A DNA stretch of 64,000 bases from Roseibium aggregatum IAM 12614 (GCF_000168975.1 NZ_AAUW01000013.1:121947-185946); one strand, 5' to 3'; shown: positions 8,974 through 19,059, numbered from the stretch's first letter. The notes: generated from the letters alone by a model not told the origin. A program made the numbers and translations.

Positions 8974-9085
8974 AAGATTGCCGAGGGCATATTGCCTATT
9001 GCGGCCTAGCGTCAGTCTGGACCAATTTGAACAGATGTGAAAAATAACAATGACTGGATGAGCCCGCAGGGGGGGCGGTCAAGCG

Positions 9086-9940
9086 ATGTATGATGCTGGT
9101 CTGGCATCAGAAACGGACGGAAAGGCCATCGTCCTGCAGCGTGTGAAGGGCATCGGCAAGGTCCGCTTTTCAGCGCCGGACGGCAAAACCCGTCTGACCG
9201 ACCTTTACCAGAGCGGGTCGGCAAAGGTCCGCCTGCCCAAGGTCTATGACACCCCCGCCACAGCCGTTCTCATCAACACCGCCGGTGGCCTCACCGGAGG
9301 CGACAGGCTCGACTTTGAAGTTGGCGCCGACGCCGGTGTACACGTAATCGTGACCAGCCAGACCGCCGAACGCGCCTACCGCAGCCCGGGTGGCACCGCC
9401 GAGGTGAGCGGGTGTTTCACGGTCGGACCCGGTGCGACGCTGGAATGGCTGCCCCAGGAAACCATCCTGTTTGACGCCTCGCGCCTCCGCCGCACGCTGC
9501 GGGCCGACCTGGAAGGCGATGCGAGGCTGATGATGGTTGAATCCTTCGTTCTCGGCCGCAAGGCGATGGGCGAACAGGTCAAATCCGTTTTCTATCGGGA
9601 CAGTTGGCGCATCCGCCGGGACGGGAAGCTGATTTTCGCTGACGACATCCGCCTGGATGGCGACCCGGCCGAAGCGCTGACCGGCCCTGCCACGGCAGCG
9701 GGCGCCCTGGCCGCTGCAACCTTTGTCGACTGCTCCGCCGATGCCGAAGACAGGCTGTCCCGGGCCAGAGACCTGATCGATGCCTTGCCGGAAGGCACCG
9801 CCCGAGCGGCCGCCAGCGCCTGGAACGGCTTGCTGATCTCCCGGTTTGTGTCCAATGATGGCCGCAGCTTGCGCGCGGCCCTGATGTCGTTTCTCACCGG
9901 ATATCGAATGACCGCGCTGCCGCGCGTCTGGTATTGCTGA
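9086..9940 (+). CDS. ureD: Urease accessory protein UreD
   Basis: A scaffold protein of the urease activation complex (UreD-UreF-UreG) that binds apo-urease and guides nickel insertion. The 284-residue protein has the family core INTAGGLTGGDRLDFEV (near residue 75), followed by TSQTAERAYRS and WLPQETILFDASRLRRTL. It is the first gene of the operon; ureA follows after 18 bases. A G-rich stretch lies before the ATG. Length is normal for UreD/UreH. Confidence 0.96.
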   Translation: MYDAGLASETDGKAIVLQRVKGIGKVRFSAPDGKTRLTDLYQSGSAKVRLPKVYDTPATAVLINTAGGLTGGDRLDFEVGADAGVHVIVTSQTAERAYRSPGGTAEVSGCFTVGPGATLEWLPQETILFDASRLRRTLRADLEGDARLMMVESFVLGRKAMGEQVKSVFYRDSWRIRRDGKLIFADDIRLDGDPAEALTGPATAAGALAAATFVDCSADAEDRLSRARDLIDALPEGTARAAASAWNGLLISRFVSNDGRSLRAALMSFLTGYRMTALPRVWYC

Positions 9941-9958
9941 TTTGGAGGACTTTCTTTC

Positions 9959-10261
9959 ATGAATCTGACGCCCCGCGAAAAGGACAAGTTGCTCATTTCC
10001 ATGGCCGCGATGGTCGCCCGCCGCCGCCTGGAGCGCGGCGTGAAGCTGAACCACCCTGAAGCCGTCGCCCTGATCACAGACTTCGTTGTGGAAGGCGCCC
10101 GCGACGGGCGCACCGTTGCCGACCTGATGTCGGCAGGCGCCAAGGTGCTGACGCGCGACCAGGTGATGGAAGGCGTGTCCGAGATGATCCACGATGTTCA
10201 AGTCGAGGCAACCTTTCCAGACGGCACCAAACTCGTGACCGTGCACGAGCCGATCCGCTGA
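9959..10261 (+). CDS. ureA: Urease subunit gamma
   Basis: The 100-residue gamma subunit of the nickel enzyme urease (urea + water to ammonia and carbamate). It begins [27 protein letters not shown] and contains [21 protein letters not shown], both standard for UreA, and ends with VHEPIR. A GGAGG ribosome-binding site lies 11 bases before the ATG. UreA and UreB are separate here, as usual in proteobacteria and unlike Helicobacter. Confidence 0.98.
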   Translation: MNLTPREKDKLLISMAAMVARRRLERGVKLNHPEAVALITDFVVEGARDGRTVADLMSAGAKVLTRDQVMEGVSEMIHDVQVEATFPDGTKLVTVHEPIR

Positions 10262-10284
10262 CCGCGATATCCAAGGAGACGACC

Positions 10285-10590
10285 ATGATCCCCGGAGAAC
10301 TGTTTCCCGCCGACGGCGAGATCGAACTGAACGCAGGCCTCGAGACACTGACGCTGGAAGTCGCCAACACCGGCGACCGTCCGATCCAGGTCGGCAGCCA
10401 CTATCACTTTTTCGAAACCAACGAAGGCCTGTCCTTCGACCGCGGCAAGACACGCGGCATGCGCCTCGACATCCCCGCCGGCACAGCCGTGCGCTTCGAA
10501 CCCGGCCAATCCAGACTGGTGACGCTGGTGCCGTACGGAGGCAACCGCACGGTCTACGGCTTCAACCAGAAAGTCATGGGCGAATTGTGA
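10285..10590 (+). CDS. ureB: Urease subunit beta
   Basis: The 101-residue beta subunit of urease. It opens with [18 protein letters not shown] and contains [16 protein letters not shown] and the [10 protein letters not shown] segment near the C-terminus, all typical of UreB. An AAGGAGA site precedes the ATG. Its stop overlaps the GTG start of the next small gene by four bases, so translation of the two is likely coupled. Confidence 0.98.
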   Translation: MIPGELFPADGEIELNAGLETLTLEVANTGDRPIQVGSHYHFFETNEGLSFDRGKTRGMRLDIPAGTAVRFEPGQSRLVTLVPYGGNRTVYGFNQKVMGEL

Positions 10591-11009
10591 TCAGATCTGC
10601 ACCCACCTTTTCGTCTTGGCTTTTCGGGCTCGGCCTTGTGCTGGCCGGTCCGGTTGCCGCGCAGGAAACACCCAACTGCGAAAACGCCATGACGCAGTCG
10701 GAAATGACCCAGTGCGCCAACCTCGACTGGTTGAGGGCGGATGCGGAGTTGAACGCGGTCTACAGATCCGCAATGGAAAAGATGACGGAGACCGACGCCT
10801 ATCTGCCGGAAGGGCTGAAAGGGGCGGTCGAGACGCTTCGCGAAGCCCAGCGCGCCTGGATTCCCTATCGCGACAAGGCATGCGACGCCTACGGCTTTCT
10901 GGCTCGCGGCGGAACCATGGAACCGATGCTGGTCTACGGCTGCCGGGCCGATCTGACCCGCAACCGCATCGACGAATTGAGACAGCTTGAGCAAGGTCTG
11001 GGGAACTGA
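10587..11009 (+). CDS. LprI-like (DUF1311) secreted protein, first of tandem pair
   Basis: A 140-residue exported protein with a signal peptide ending near AAQE (residue 26). The mature part has the DUF1311/LprI pattern: [26 protein letters not shown], then [21 protein letters not shown] and a late Cys in [12 protein letters not shown]. LprI of Mycobacterium inhibits lysozyme; whether this protein does is unknown. It is embedded between ureB and ureC, overlapping ureB by 4 bases and the next gene by one base. It starts with GTG. Similar small proteins occur in some rhizobial urease operons, but their job there is not established. Confidence 0.85.
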   Translation: MIRSAPTFSSWLFGLGLVLAGPVAAQETPNCENAMTQSEMTQCANLDWLRADAELNAVYRSAMEKMTETDAYLPEGLKGAVETLREAQRAWIPYRDKACDAYGFLARGGTMEPMLVYGCRADLTRNRIDELRQLEQGLGN

Positions 11010-11440
11010 TGCCTGTGCGCGGCCTGATCCTTCCTGCTTTCGCCCTGTTTCTGGCCGTCGCCGGGACGGCGGGCGCCGAAGAAGAGAAGGTCAAGGACAA
11101 CATCGACTGCGGCTATCCGCTGACCAATGCCGAACGCAGCTTTTGTGCCGACAAGGCCCTGAAGGAGGCCGACGCACGCATGCAGGAGGCCTTCGACCGC
11201 CTGCGCGTCAGGCTGGTGGAGATCGATGCCGATCTGCCGGACCACCTGAAGGGCGCACCGGCCAGCCTCGATGAGGCCCAGACTGCCTGGAAGACTTATG
11301 CCGACAAGGATTGCACCGCCTACAGCTTCCCTTTCAGGGGCGGCACGCGCGGCAACGAACTTTACCGGAACTGCCTGATCGTCCTCACCATGAAACGCAC
11401 CGAAGACCTGGATGCGACGGTTGAGGACTACGCGAATTAA
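11009..11440 (+). CDS. LprI-like (DUF1311) secreted protein, second of tandem pair
   Basis: A 143-residue exported protein with a signal peptide ending near AGAEE (residue 23). It shares the plan of the preceding gene: CGYPLTNAERSFCADKALKEADARMQ, LDEAQTAWKTYADKDCTAYSF and a C-terminal Cys in RNCLIVLTMKR. Four cysteines sit at matching places in both proteins, suggesting disulfides and an old tandem duplication, although the sequences have diverged a great deal. ATGA overlap with the preceding gene; ureC follows 36 bases later with its own ribosome-binding site. Confidence 0.85.
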   Translation: MPVRGLILPAFALFLAVAGTAGAEEEKVKDNIDCGYPLTNAERSFCADKALKEADARMQEAFDRLRVRLVEIDADLPDHLKGAPASLDEAQTAWKTYADKDCTAYSFPFRGGTRGNELYRNCLIVLTMKRTEDLDATVEDYAN

Positions 11441-11476
11441 ACACACCGATTTCTGATCGCCGATTGGAGACTAGAT

Positions 11477-13189
11477 ATGGCCTACAAGATGCCCCGCGCC
11501 GCTTATGCGGACATGTTCGGACCGACAACCGGCGACAGGCTGCGCCTTGCGGATACCGATCTCATCGTAGAAGTGGAAAAGGATTTCACCACCTACGGCG
11601 ACGAGGTGAAATTCGGTGGCGGCAAGGTCATTCGCGATGGCATGGGCCAGTCACAGGCGCCGCGTTCCGCCGGTGCGGTCGACACGGTCATCACCAATGT
11701 GCTGATCATCGATCACTGGGGTATCGTCAAGGCGGATGTCGGCCTGAAGGACGGCCGGATCGTCGGCATCGGCAAGGCCGGCAACCCGGATGTGCAGAAC
11801 GGTGTCGACATCATCGTCGGGCCCGGTACCGAGGCGATTGCCGGGGAGGGCAAGATCCTCACCGCGGGGTCCATCGACGCCCATATCCATTTCATCTGCC
11901 CGCAGCAGGTCGACGAAGCCCTGTGCTCCGGCGTGACCACCATGATCGGTGGCGGCACCGGCCCGGCCACCGGCACCAACGCGACAACCTGCACACCCGG
12001 CCCCTGGCACATCACGCGGATGCTTCAGGCGGCCGAAAGCTTTCCGATGAACCTTCTCTTCGCCGGCAAGGGCAATGCGTCTCTGCCTGCCGCTCTGGAG
12101 GAGCAGGTGATGGCGGGCGCGGGCGCTCTGAAGATCCATGAAGACTGGGGGTCTACCCCGGCGACCATCGACAACTGCCTGTCGGTTGCCGATGAGTACG
12201 ATGTTCAGGTGATGATCCACACCGACACCCTGAACGAATCCGGCTTTGTCGAGAACACCACTGCCGCGTTCAAGAACCGCACCATCCATGCCTTCCATAC
12301 GGAAGGGGCCGGTGGCGGCCATGCGCCGGACATCATCAAGGTGGTAGGGGAACCCAACGTCATTCCGTCCTCCACCAATCCGACGCGGCCCTACACGATC
12401 AACACGCTGGAAGAGCATCTCGACATGCTCATGGTCTGCCACCATCTGCACAAGGACATTCCGGAGGACGTTGCTTTCGCCGAAAGCCGCATTCGCAAGG
12501 AAACCATTGCGGCGGAAGACATTCTCCACGACATGGGCGCCTTCTCGATCATTTCCTCCGACAGCCAGGCCATGGGCCGCGTTGGCGAAATCATCATCCG
12601 CACGATGCAGACCGCACACAAGATGAAGGTGCAGCGCGGCCGCCTTGCCGATGAAACCGGCGAAAACGACAACTTCCGGGTCAAGCGCTACATCGCCAAG
12701 ACCACCATCAACCCGGCCATCGCCCACGGCCTGGACGAGTACATCGGCTCGGTCGAAGTCGGCAAGCTGGCGGATCTGGTTCTGTGGGACCCGCAATTCT
12801 TCGGCATCAAACCCTCGCTGGTGCTCAAGCTCGGCTCCATCGCGACCGCCCCGATGGGCGATCCGAACGGCTCCATCCCCACGCCGCAGCCGGTGCATTA
12901 CCGGCCGATGTTCGCCTCCTACGGCAAGATGCTCACGCACAGCCGCGTCACCTTCGTGTCCCAGGCGGCTTACGACACCGGTGTCAAGCACAAGGCAGGC
13001 CTCGACAGCCTGGTGCTTCCGGTAAAGAACACTCGCGGCGGGATCTCGAAAAAGTCGATGATTCACAACAACATGATGCCCGAGATCGAAGTACATCCGG
13101 AGACCTACGAGGTCCGCGCCGATGGCGAACTGCTGACCTGCGAACCTGCCGAAGTGCTGCCGATGGCCCAGCGCTACTTCCTGTTCTAA
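11477..13189 (+). CDS. ureC: Urease subunit alpha
   Basis: The 570-residue catalytic subunit of urease. The nickel ligands are visible: HIH in SIDAHIHFI (near residue 134), the lysine to be carbamylated in [10 protein letters not shown] (near residue 217), and the histidines of [10 protein letters not shown] and [13 protein letters not shown]. The flap with the catalytic His is [16 protein letters not shown] (near residue 320). Length matches the family. The complete set of accessory genes around it implies an active enzyme. Confidence 0.99.
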   Translation: MAYKMPRAAYADMFGPTTGDRLRLADTDLIVEVEKDFTTYGDEVKFGGGKVIRDGMGQSQAPRSAGAVDTVITNVLIIDHWGIVKADVGLKDGRIVGIGKAGNPDVQNGVDIIVGPGTEAIAGEGKILTAGSIDAHIHFICPQQVDEALCSGVTTMIGGGTGPATGTNATTCTPGPWHITRMLQAAESFPMNLLFAGKGNASLPAALEEQVMAGAGALKIHEDWGSTPATIDNCLSVADEYDVQVMIHTDTLNESGFVENTTAAFKNRTIHAFHTEGAGGGHAPDIIKVVGEPNVIPSSTNPTRPYTINTLEEHLDMLMVCHHLHKDIPEDVAFAESRIRKETIAAEDILHDMGAFSIISSDSQAMGRVGEIIIRTMQTAHKMKVQRGRLADETGENDNFRVKRYIAKTTINPAIAHGLDEYIGSVEVGKLADLVLWDPQFFGIKPSLVLKLGSIATAPMGDPNGSIPTPQPVHYRPMFASYGKMLTHSRVTFVSQAAYDTGVKHKAGLDSLVLPVKNTRGGISKKSMIHNNMMPEIEVHPETYEVRADGELLTCEPAEVLPMAQRYFLF

Positions 13190-13222
13190 GCTCTGCATCA
13201 ACGCGTTCGGGAGAGGAAAGAC

Positions 13223-13828
13223 ATGTACAAGATCGTCGGTTTTCCGCGCACCCGCGCCATGCGGGTGATGTGGCTGCTCGAGGAACTGGATGAGAACTAC
13301 GAGATCGACCCGGCCCTGCCGCAGTCGGAGACCGTCAAGGCGCTCAATCCGAGCGGCAAGGTGCCGGTGCTGATCGACGGTGACGCCGTCATCACCGATT
13401 CCGTCGCGATCTGTACCTATCTTGCCGACAAGCACGGCCGATTTACCTTTCCGGCCGGCACTCCGGATCGCGCCCGCCAGGACAGCATCACCCAGTTCGG
13501 CGTCGATGTGCTGGAAGGCGCGCTCTGGACCGCTGCAAAGAACACCTTCATCCATCCGGAAGACGTCCGTGTTCCCGCGGTCAAGGATGTTTGTCGGCTC
13601 GAATTCGAACAGGGCCTGAAAACGCTGGAAGCACTGATCGGCGATGGCCCATATGCCATGGGCGAGACCTTCACCATTGCCGACATCATCGTCGGGCACT
13701 GCTCCGGTTGGGCAATGGCCGCCAAGTTCGACCTGCCCAAGGAAGGGCCGGTCTACGACTATTTCAAACGCCTCAGGGAGCGCCCAGCTTTCCAGGCCAT
13801 GATGGCAAAGGTTGCGGAGGCCGCATGA
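13223..13828 (+). CDS. Glutathione S-transferase family protein
   Basis: A 201-residue soluble protein with a thioredoxin-like N-terminal domain ([21 protein letters not shown], then [22 protein letters not shown] with the cis-Pro of the glutathione site) and an all-helical C-terminal domain with [11 protein letters not shown]. It lies inside the urease operon, 33 bases after ureC and overlapping ureE by four bases. The substrate is unknown; a link to metal or thiol handling during urease maturation is only a guess from position. Confidence 0.93.
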   Translation: MYKIVGFPRTRAMRVMWLLEELDENYEIDPALPQSETVKALNPSGKVPVLIDGDAVITDSVAICTYLADKHGRFTFPAGTPDRARQDSITQFGVDVLEGALWTAAKNTFIHPEDVRVPAVKDVCRLEFEQGLKTLEALIGDGPYAMGETFTIADIIVGHCSGWAMAAKFDLPKEGPVYDYFKRLRERPAFQAMMAKVAEAA

Positions 13829-14367
13829 TCCGCGTCGCGAAGATCCACAACGCCAGCACATGGACCGGCGATGCCGCCGACCGGGTGACGCTTGACCGGG
13901 AAGACCGGTACCGGCGCAGGGCTGTTCTCACCGGCGCTGCCGGCTTGGCCTTTCTGCTGGACGAACCTGTGGCCATTCACCTGCGTCATGGCGACGGTCT
14001 GGAGCTGGAAGACGGCCGGATCGTTGAAGTTCTTGCCGAGCCGGAAGAGCTGGTCGAAATTCATGCCGACGACTCGGCCCATCTGGTGAAGATCGCCTGG
14101 CATCTGGGCAACCGGCACCTGCCGACGCAGCTCATGGGCAACACCCTGCGGATCCGGCGCGACCACGTGATCGAAGACATGGTCGAAAAGCTCGGAGGCA
14201 GACTGACCGAGCTGTTGGCCCCCTTCGATCCGGAAGGTGGCGCCTACGGCCATGGCCGCACCCACGGGCATGATCATGGACACGGGCATTCGCACGACCA
14301 TCCGCACGGGCACAGCCATGACCATAGCCACGATCACGGCCACGGGTCCGGACATTCCCATGACTGA
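13825..14367 (+). CDS. ureE: Urease accessory protein UreE (nickel chaperone)
   Basis: A nickel metallochaperone that hands Ni2+ to UreG during urease activation. The 180-residue protein has the UreE core ([26 protein letters not shown] and the [10 protein letters not shown] metal-site segment near residue 95) and a C-terminal tail of about 40 residues that is nearly half histidine, in [24 protein letters not shown] runs. The start is the ATG inside the GST stop (ATGA overlap); the open frame extends further upstream but without UreE sequence. Confidence 0.96.
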   Translation: MIRVAKIHNASTWTGDAADRVTLDREDRYRRRAVLTGAAGLAFLLDEPVAIHLRHGDGLELEDGRIVEVLAEPEELVEIHADDSAHLVKIAWHLGNRHLPTQLMGNTLRIRRDHVIEDMVEKLGGRLTELLAPFDPEGGAYGHGRTHGHDHGHGHSHDHPHGHSHDHSHDHGHGSGHSHD

Positions 14368-15091
14368 GCCCTCAGCACCGCGGCTCCCCCTGTCGCCGCA
14401 AGCGCTTTACCGGCTGCAGGCGTTTCTCTCGCCGGCCTTTCCCATCGGTGCCTTTACCTACAGCCACGGACTGGAACAGGTGATCGAGCAGGGCGGGGTG
14501 GCAAACGCGCGGGACCTTGACATCTGGCTGCGCGAAATCCTCCGCTTTGGCGCTGGAAGAAGCGACGCCATCCTGCTGAAGGAGACCCACCGGGCCGCCC
14601 TTGCAGGAGACGGAGACACCGTCGCAGAGCTTCGGGATCTGGGGTTGGCCCTGCAGCCCTCCAAGGAACGGCATCTGGAATCAAGTGCCCAGGGCAGCGC
14701 CTTTTACAGGGCCATCTGCAACAGCTGGATGCCGTCAGCGGCCACGCAGGCCGCACGCTTGTTCCACGAAGCCGCGGCGGACGAAAACCAATCCTGGCCC
14801 TATCCGGTGGTTCTGGGCCTTGCGGCTGCGGCCCACGGGTTGCCGGTGGATGCCGCGCTCCATTGTTTTCTGCATGCTTTTGCCGCCAACCTGATTTCCG
14901 TTGCCGTAAGAGTCGTCCCCCTTGGCCAGAGCGACGGCCAGAATGTGCTGGCCGGTCTGGAACCGGTGATCTTCGAAATCGCGGAGGCCGCCGAGGCGGC
15001 AGGTCTTGACGACCTTGGCACCTCCACCTTCCTTGCAGATATCGCCTCCATGGCACATGAAACCCAGTATTCGAGGTTGTTCCGTTCATGA
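14360..15091 (+). CDS. ureF: Urease accessory protein UreF
   Basis: Partner of UreD and UreG in urease activation, acting as a GTPase regulator of UreG. The 243-residue protein has the family segments [22 protein letters not shown] (near residue 25) and [16 protein letters not shown] near residue 195. The ATG at 14360 was chosen because it directly precedes recognisable UreF sequence and overlaps the end of ureE by 8 bases; the longer frame upstream is a shadow of the UreE His-rich tail. Its stop overlaps ureG by four bases. Confidence 0.95.
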   Translation: MTEPSAPRLPLSPQALYRLQAFLSPAFPIGAFTYSHGLEQVIEQGGVANARDLDIWLREILRFGAGRSDAILLKETHRAALAGDGDTVAELRDLGLALQPSKERHLESSAQGSAFYRAICNSWMPSAATQAARLFHEAAADENQSWPYPVVLGLAAAAHGLPVDAALHCFLHAFAANLISVAVRVVPLGQSDGQNVLAGLEPVIFEIAEAAEAAGLDDLGTSTFLADIASMAHETQYSRLFRS

Positions 15092-15705
15092 CTTCTCAAA
15101 ACGGTCCCTTGCGCGTCGGCATCGGCGGTCCCGTCGGTTCCGGCAAGACCACGCTGACCGACAAGCTGTGCAAGGCGATGCGCGACAGCTACTCGCTCGC
15201 CGTCATCACCAACGACATCTACACCAGCGAGGATGCCGAGGCCCTGATGCGCTCGCAGGCGTTGACCAGCGACCGCATTCGCGGTGTCGAGACCGGCGGC
15301 TGCCCGCACACGGCGATCCGCGAAGATGCCTCCATCAATCTGGCGGCCGTGGCCGACCTGACGAAAAGCATCCCGGATCTCGATCTGATCCTGATCGAAT
15401 CCGGTGGTGACAATCTGGCCGCAACCTTTTCGCCGGAGCTTGCCGATCTGACGATCTATGTGATCGATGTCGCCGCCGGCGAGGAAATTCCACGCAAGGG
15501 TGGGCCGGGCATCACGCGCTCCGATCTCCTGATCATCAACAAGACCGACCTTGCGCCCTATGTCGGCGTCAATCTGGAGGTCATGGACCGGGACGCGAAG
15601 AAAATGCGCAAGGACCGTCCCTTTGTCTTCGCCAATACAAAGGCGGGTGAGGGTGTTGAATCCGTGGTAGACTTCATTGTCCGAAAGGGTGGGCTGAACA
15701 CTTGA
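15088..15705 (+). CDS. ureG: Urease accessory GTPase UreG
   Basis: The SIMIBI-class GTPase that powers nickel delivery to urease. The P-loop [15 protein letters not shown] lies near residue 14, followed by [10 protein letters not shown], the nickel-binding Cys-Pro-His in [14 protein letters not shown] (near residue 72), [15 protein letters not shown] and the guanine motif NKTDLAP. At 205 residues it has normal length. It overlaps ureF by four bases and is followed after three bases by a gene of unknown function. Confidence 0.98.
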   Translation: MTSQNGPLRVGIGGPVGSGKTTLTDKLCKAMRDSYSLAVITNDIYTSEDAEALMRSQALTSDRIRGVETGGCPHTAIREDASINLAAVADLTKSIPDLDLILIESGGDNLAATFSPELADLTIYVIDVAAGEEIPRKGGPGITRSDLLIINKTDLAPYVGVNLEVMDRDAKKMRKDRPFVFANTKAGEGVESVVDFIVRKGGLNT

Positions 15706-15708
15706 ATC

Positions 15709-16431
15709 TTGGATGTTGATGGCCGCATGATCGCTGGCAGACAGGAAGCCTGCGCACATAACAACGCGCTCTGGTGCGACGCGATCCTGAAATCCGCAGG
15801 CGCGAAAACCGCTTTTCATGCAGGGTTCTGGTGCGCGCGGGACAAGACCCTGCCGCTCTATCCGAACATCGTAACGCTGTCGCCGAAGCCGGGAGCGGAT
15901 TTTTTTGCCGCGCTGACCGACTTGCCGGAGGGAGCTGGGGTGAAGGACAGTTTCGACAGTCTGGACCTAGGGCCCAGCGGCTTTCAGAAACTCTTTTCCG
16001 GCACCTGGCTGTTTCGTCCACCGGTCAGCTCCAAACGCGCACCGGTCAGTTCCGATTGGCACAAGGTGGCGACGTCGGAAAGCTTGCGGAAATGGCTGGT
16101 CGGCTGGAACAGCAACGAAAGCCTTCATGCCGTTTTCCCACCCAGGCTGCTGGAACGCAAAGCCATCGATTTCGCTGCTATCGTGAAGGATGGCACGGTG
16201 AAGGCGGGTGCGGTCTTCAACACGGGCCCAAAACTGGACGGCAAGGATGTGCTGGGTATTTCCAACGTCTTCTGCCGCAAGACCTGGCTCTACAGCGCCC
16301 TGCACGATCTTCTGGAACCTTTCCCGAACCGACCGCTGTGCACTTACGAAAACGACGCAAGCGTGCTGCCGGTCTATCGGCAGCACGGTTTCGAGCCTTG
16401 CGGGCAGCTTTCCGTCTGGCTGAAACAGTAG
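15709..16431 (+). CDS. Hypothetical protein, GNAT-like C-terminus
   Basis: A 240-residue protein that begins three bases after ureG and is probably the last gene of the urease transcript. No family was recognised with confidence. The C-terminal segment VLPVYRQHGFEPCGQLSVWLK resembles the final strands of GNAT acetyltransferases, and NNALWCDAILKSAG near the N-terminus is seen in some uncharacterised GNAT-like proteins. The start is uncertain; MIAGRQEA, 18 bases downstream, is equally possible. A hairpin follows the gene. Confidence 0.72.
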   Translation: MDVDGRMIAGRQEACAHNNALWCDAILKSAGAKTAFHAGFWCARDKTLPLYPNIVTLSPKPGADFFAALTDLPEGAGVKDSFDSLDLGPSGFQKLFSGTWLFRPPVSSKRAPVSSDWHKVATSESLRKWLVGWNSNESLHAVFPPRLLERKAIDFAAIVKDGTVKAGAVFNTGPKLDGKDVLGISNVFCRKTWLYSALHDLLEPFPNRPLCTYENDASVLPVYRQHGFEPCGQLSVWLKQ

Positions 16432-16444
16432 CTCCGAACATGCC

Positions 16445-16474
16445 GAAGCCCGCAGCTTTTCAGCGGCGGGCTTC
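16445..16474. terminator. Hairpin between convergent urease operon and VWA gene
   Basis: GAAGCCCGC and GCGGGCTTC pair with a 12-base loop, 14 bases after the last urease-operon stop. There is no clear run of T on either side, so termination is probable but not certain. Confidence 0.45.
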
Positions 16475-16498
16475 GATCTTCAACGAGGACTGGCGGCG

Positions 16499-18502
16499 CT
16501 ATTTCACCGTCACTGTCTGCCGTGCAACGATTTCCGCGTCACCTGCGGACAGCACGAAGCGCAGCTCGTAAGTGCCCGGTTCTTCCGGTGTCCGCACCTC
16601 CACAACACCGTTGGAGATGTTGTCCGCAATCTCCCAGGCCCCCGGCGCCGTGCTCCACGCATCCTGGGACGGCTCGGCAAAACCGATGAAGTTGCTGCTG
16701 TTGGCCGGACCGCTCGCCTTCACGCTGACATAGGTGGCGGCCGGAACTTCGGACGGGCCTTCCAGCGTCACCTGCGGATCCGTGATCTTCAGCGGTTGGC
16801 TGGCGAGGATCTTCGACCCGTCGGGCGTTGAAAGAATGTAGCGCAGTTCATAATCGCCCCGGGCCAGTGGCGCGATGATCGACACGCTGTCGCCATCCGG
16901 ACGTTCGTAGGTGACATAGGCCGAAACATCCGAGCCGACCGGCGCAATGCCGATCCAGTCGTCCGGTGCCTTTGGGCCGCTCCAGGTCACGTTCAGTCTA
17001 CCGCTCGCTTCCACAGTGCTGTCAGCCTGCAAAGCGGCAGCACTTTCACCCACGGTAAGCGGTTGGCGTGTCAGGACGGTCTGGTCGATGCCGGTGACAT
17101 AGATAACCTCATAACTGCCGGCTTCGCTTGGGGCCTGAATCGTGACCGGAGACCCATCGACAGTGCCTTTCCAGCGGCCCTGATAATCATCGATAGTGCC
17201 GTCCTTCGGAACGATGCCGATCCAGTCTTCCGGCCCGTTGGGGCCTACAAAGGCAATCTCGACCGGCTGTCCGGCGGCGACTTCAGGTGCGTAGGTGAGA
17301 GTCGCCTGGACTTCGGTTACCTTGACCGGGGCCCTGGCCAGAACCCGCTCGCCACCTTCCGTCCAGACATAGACGACCTCATAGTCGCCCGGCTGGGTTG
17401 GCATTGCCAGTTTGGCGGGGTTGCCGTCCCTCACATAAGCCCAAAGATCCCGTTCCAGCCGGTTTCCGTCCGGCGTGACCACACACAGGAAGTCGCCGTC
17501 AAGACCAGGGCCTTCGAAAGCAACCTCCAGCAGCGTGGTGGCGGGCGCCTCAAGGGAGGCGGGCGTGACGCTTGCCTCGGGAAGATTGCCATCCAGAAGA
17601 ACGGTTTGCTGACCACCCTTGTCGGACACTTCGAGCGACGCTCCGCCTGCCTTCTCGCCAAGTTCGGCACTGACCACGTAGGAACCCGGTTCCAGTTCGA
17701 CCTCGACGCTGCCACCTGTGATGCCGGAGGCCACCACGGTCTCGTCATCCACGCGCGCCACCGTCCACTGCACCGGGCCCTCTATGGGCTGGCCGCTTTC
17801 CTTGTCGGCTGCCTTCAGCACGGTGACGGGCAGCGGTGCCTTTTCCTCCACCGCGGCAACACTTTCCTTGAGCGCTTCATTCAGACCGTCGGCATCCCTG
17901 GCGTTCCAGTAGGTGCCGCCGGTCAGATGCGCGATACAGGCGATCTTGGCCTGGTCTGCCTTGGAAGCGATATCGAAGCCGATGACATGAGCCTTGAAAT
18001 CGACGCCGGAGCTGGCAAGTGCCTCGGCGAGGGCGCAAGGGTCACCGCCACAGGTTTCGATACCGTCGGAAATCAGGATCAACCGGCCGGGACGATCGTT
18101 CTGCGCCAGAAGCTCCGCGGCCTGGCGCAGGGTTTCGGTAATCGGCGTCTTTCCGCGCGGCGTAAGCGCCTTGACGCTTTCGACCAGTTTGGCGCGGTCC
18201 AGGTCGCTCACCGGAACCAACGTCTCGACATCGCCGCAGTCGGCCTTGCGGCGGTGCCCATAGGCCATCACTCCGGCCCTTGTGCCATCGGGAAGTCCGG
18301 CAACAAAGCCTTCGAACGCGGATCGGGCAATTTCCGCCTTGGCGGTACCATCAATTTGGCCCCACATGGAATTGGACGAATCCAGGACGAACAGAAGATC
18401 CGGGGACGTATCGGTCTGCGCCCTTGCGGGCGTCATGATCATTGCGCCGCCAATGAGAGCGGCTCCCAGCAATCGAAACACAGGTTGCATTGAAGTCGGC
18501 AT
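16499..18502 (-). CDS. VWA domain protein with tandem Ig-like repeats
   Basis: A secreted or periplasmic protein of about 667 residues. A signal peptide ends near ARAQT (residue 28). The von Willebrand A domain follows, with the metal-ion site DSSNSMWG near residue 41, then TPRGKTPI and LILISDGIETCGGDPC. After about residue 250 come four or five beta-rich repeats of roughly 90 residues. The boundaries show recurring DWIGIVP, DWIGIAP, NFIGFAEP and YEVIYV, YELRYI, YELRFV motifs. The start at 18502 was chosen to give a clean signal peptide; an upstream ATG adds a basic non-signal leader. The function is unknown; adhesion or envelope sensing is possible. Convergent with the urease operon. Confidence 0.85.
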   Translation of the reverse strand: MPTSMQPVFRLLGAALIGGAMIMTPARAQTDTSPDLLFVLDSSNSMWGQIDGTAKAEIARSAFEGFVAGLPDGTRAGVMAYGHRRKADCGDVETLVPVSDLDRAKLVESVKALTPRGKTPITETLRQAAELLAQNDRPGRLILISDGIETCGGDPCALAEALASSGVDFKAHVIGFDIASKADQAKIACIAHLTGGTYWNARDADGLNEALKESVAAVEEKAPLPVTVLKAADKESGQPIEGPVQWTVARVDDETVVASGITGGSVEVELEPGSYVVSAELGEKAGGASLEVSDKGGQQTVLLDGNLPEASVTPASLEAPATTLLEVAFEGPGLDGDFLCVVTPDGNRLERDLWAYVRDGNPAKLAMPTQPGDYEVVYVWTEGGERVLARAPVKVTEVQATLTYAPEVAAGQPVEIAFVGPNGPEDWIGIVPKDGTIDDYQGRWKGTVDGSPVTIQAPSEAGSYEVIYVTGIDQTVLTRQPLTVGESAAALQADSTVEASGRLNVTWSGPKAPDDWIGIAPVGSDVSAYVTYERPDGDSVSIIAPLARGDYELRYILSTPDGSKILASQPLKITDPQVTLEGPSEVPAATYVSVKASGPANSSNFIGFAEPSQDAWSTAPGAWEIADNISNGVVEVRTPEEPGTYELRFVLSAGDAEIVARQTVTVK

Positions 18503-18660
18503 GAAACCTTGGGCTCCTGTAATGATTTTTAGAAAAAGCCTTATCCGGAAAGGAGATAGGCGAGACCGGCCGAATTTAGCAACTCTTGCCATCTCGAAGT
18601 GTGATAAAAGTCGCAACTGGACAGATTTGCCAAGAGAAAAATGACGTTGGGAGACCTGCA

Positions 18661-19059
18661 ATGATGTTCGACGGTATCAACCTGATTGCGGTTGCTGCGG
18701 CCGCCATTGTGTCATTCCTGTTTGGCGCGCTCTGGTACGGCATCCTGGGCAAAGCCTGGATGAACGCCGCCGGCCTGACCAGAGAACAGACGCGGCCGAA
18801 GCCGGTTGTCTTCGCAACGGCCTTTTTCTGCCAGATCATCATGGCCTTCGTCTTTGCGGGCGTCATCTACCACAGCGGCGGAGCCGACATCAGGAACGGG
18901 ATCATCTCGGCGCTGATGATCTGGGTCGGCATCGTCATGACCACGCAGATCGTCAATCACCGCTTCCAGGGGCTGTCCTGGAATCTCACGCTGATCGATG
19001 GCGGACACTGGCTCGGGGTGCTCCTTGTCCAGGGCATCGTGATTGGATGGTTGAGTTGA
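18661..19059 (+). CDS. DUF1761 membrane protein
   Basis: A 132-residue membrane protein with about four transmembrane helices. It has the DUF1761 pattern: NLIAVAAAAIVSFLFGALWYGILGKAWM, then a segment with Gly/Arg before the second helix, and the C-terminal VNHRFQGLSWNLTLIDGGHWLGVLL. The function of the family is unknown. GGGAGA lies eight bases before the first of two adjacent ATG codons. Divergent from the VWA gene; the acs gene follows about 200 bases later. Confidence 0.85.
   Translation: MMFDGINLIAVAAAAIVSFLFGALWYGILGKAWMNAAGLTREQTRPKPVVFATAFFCQIIMAFVFAGVIYHSGGADIRNGIISALMIWVGIVMTTQIVNHRFQGLSWNLTLIDGGHWLGVLLVQGIVIGWLS

Noticed and set aside
11651..13861. Long open frame (736 codons) on the minus strand opposite ureC and the GST gene
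   Set aside because: It is a shadow of high-GC coding sequence; the plus-strand proteins have all family motifs and the minus translation resembles nothing.
14161..14176. CACGTG with partial symmetry in ureE
   Set aside because: It lacks the TTTC/GAAA arms of parS, and similar CACGTG cores occur in several genes by chance.
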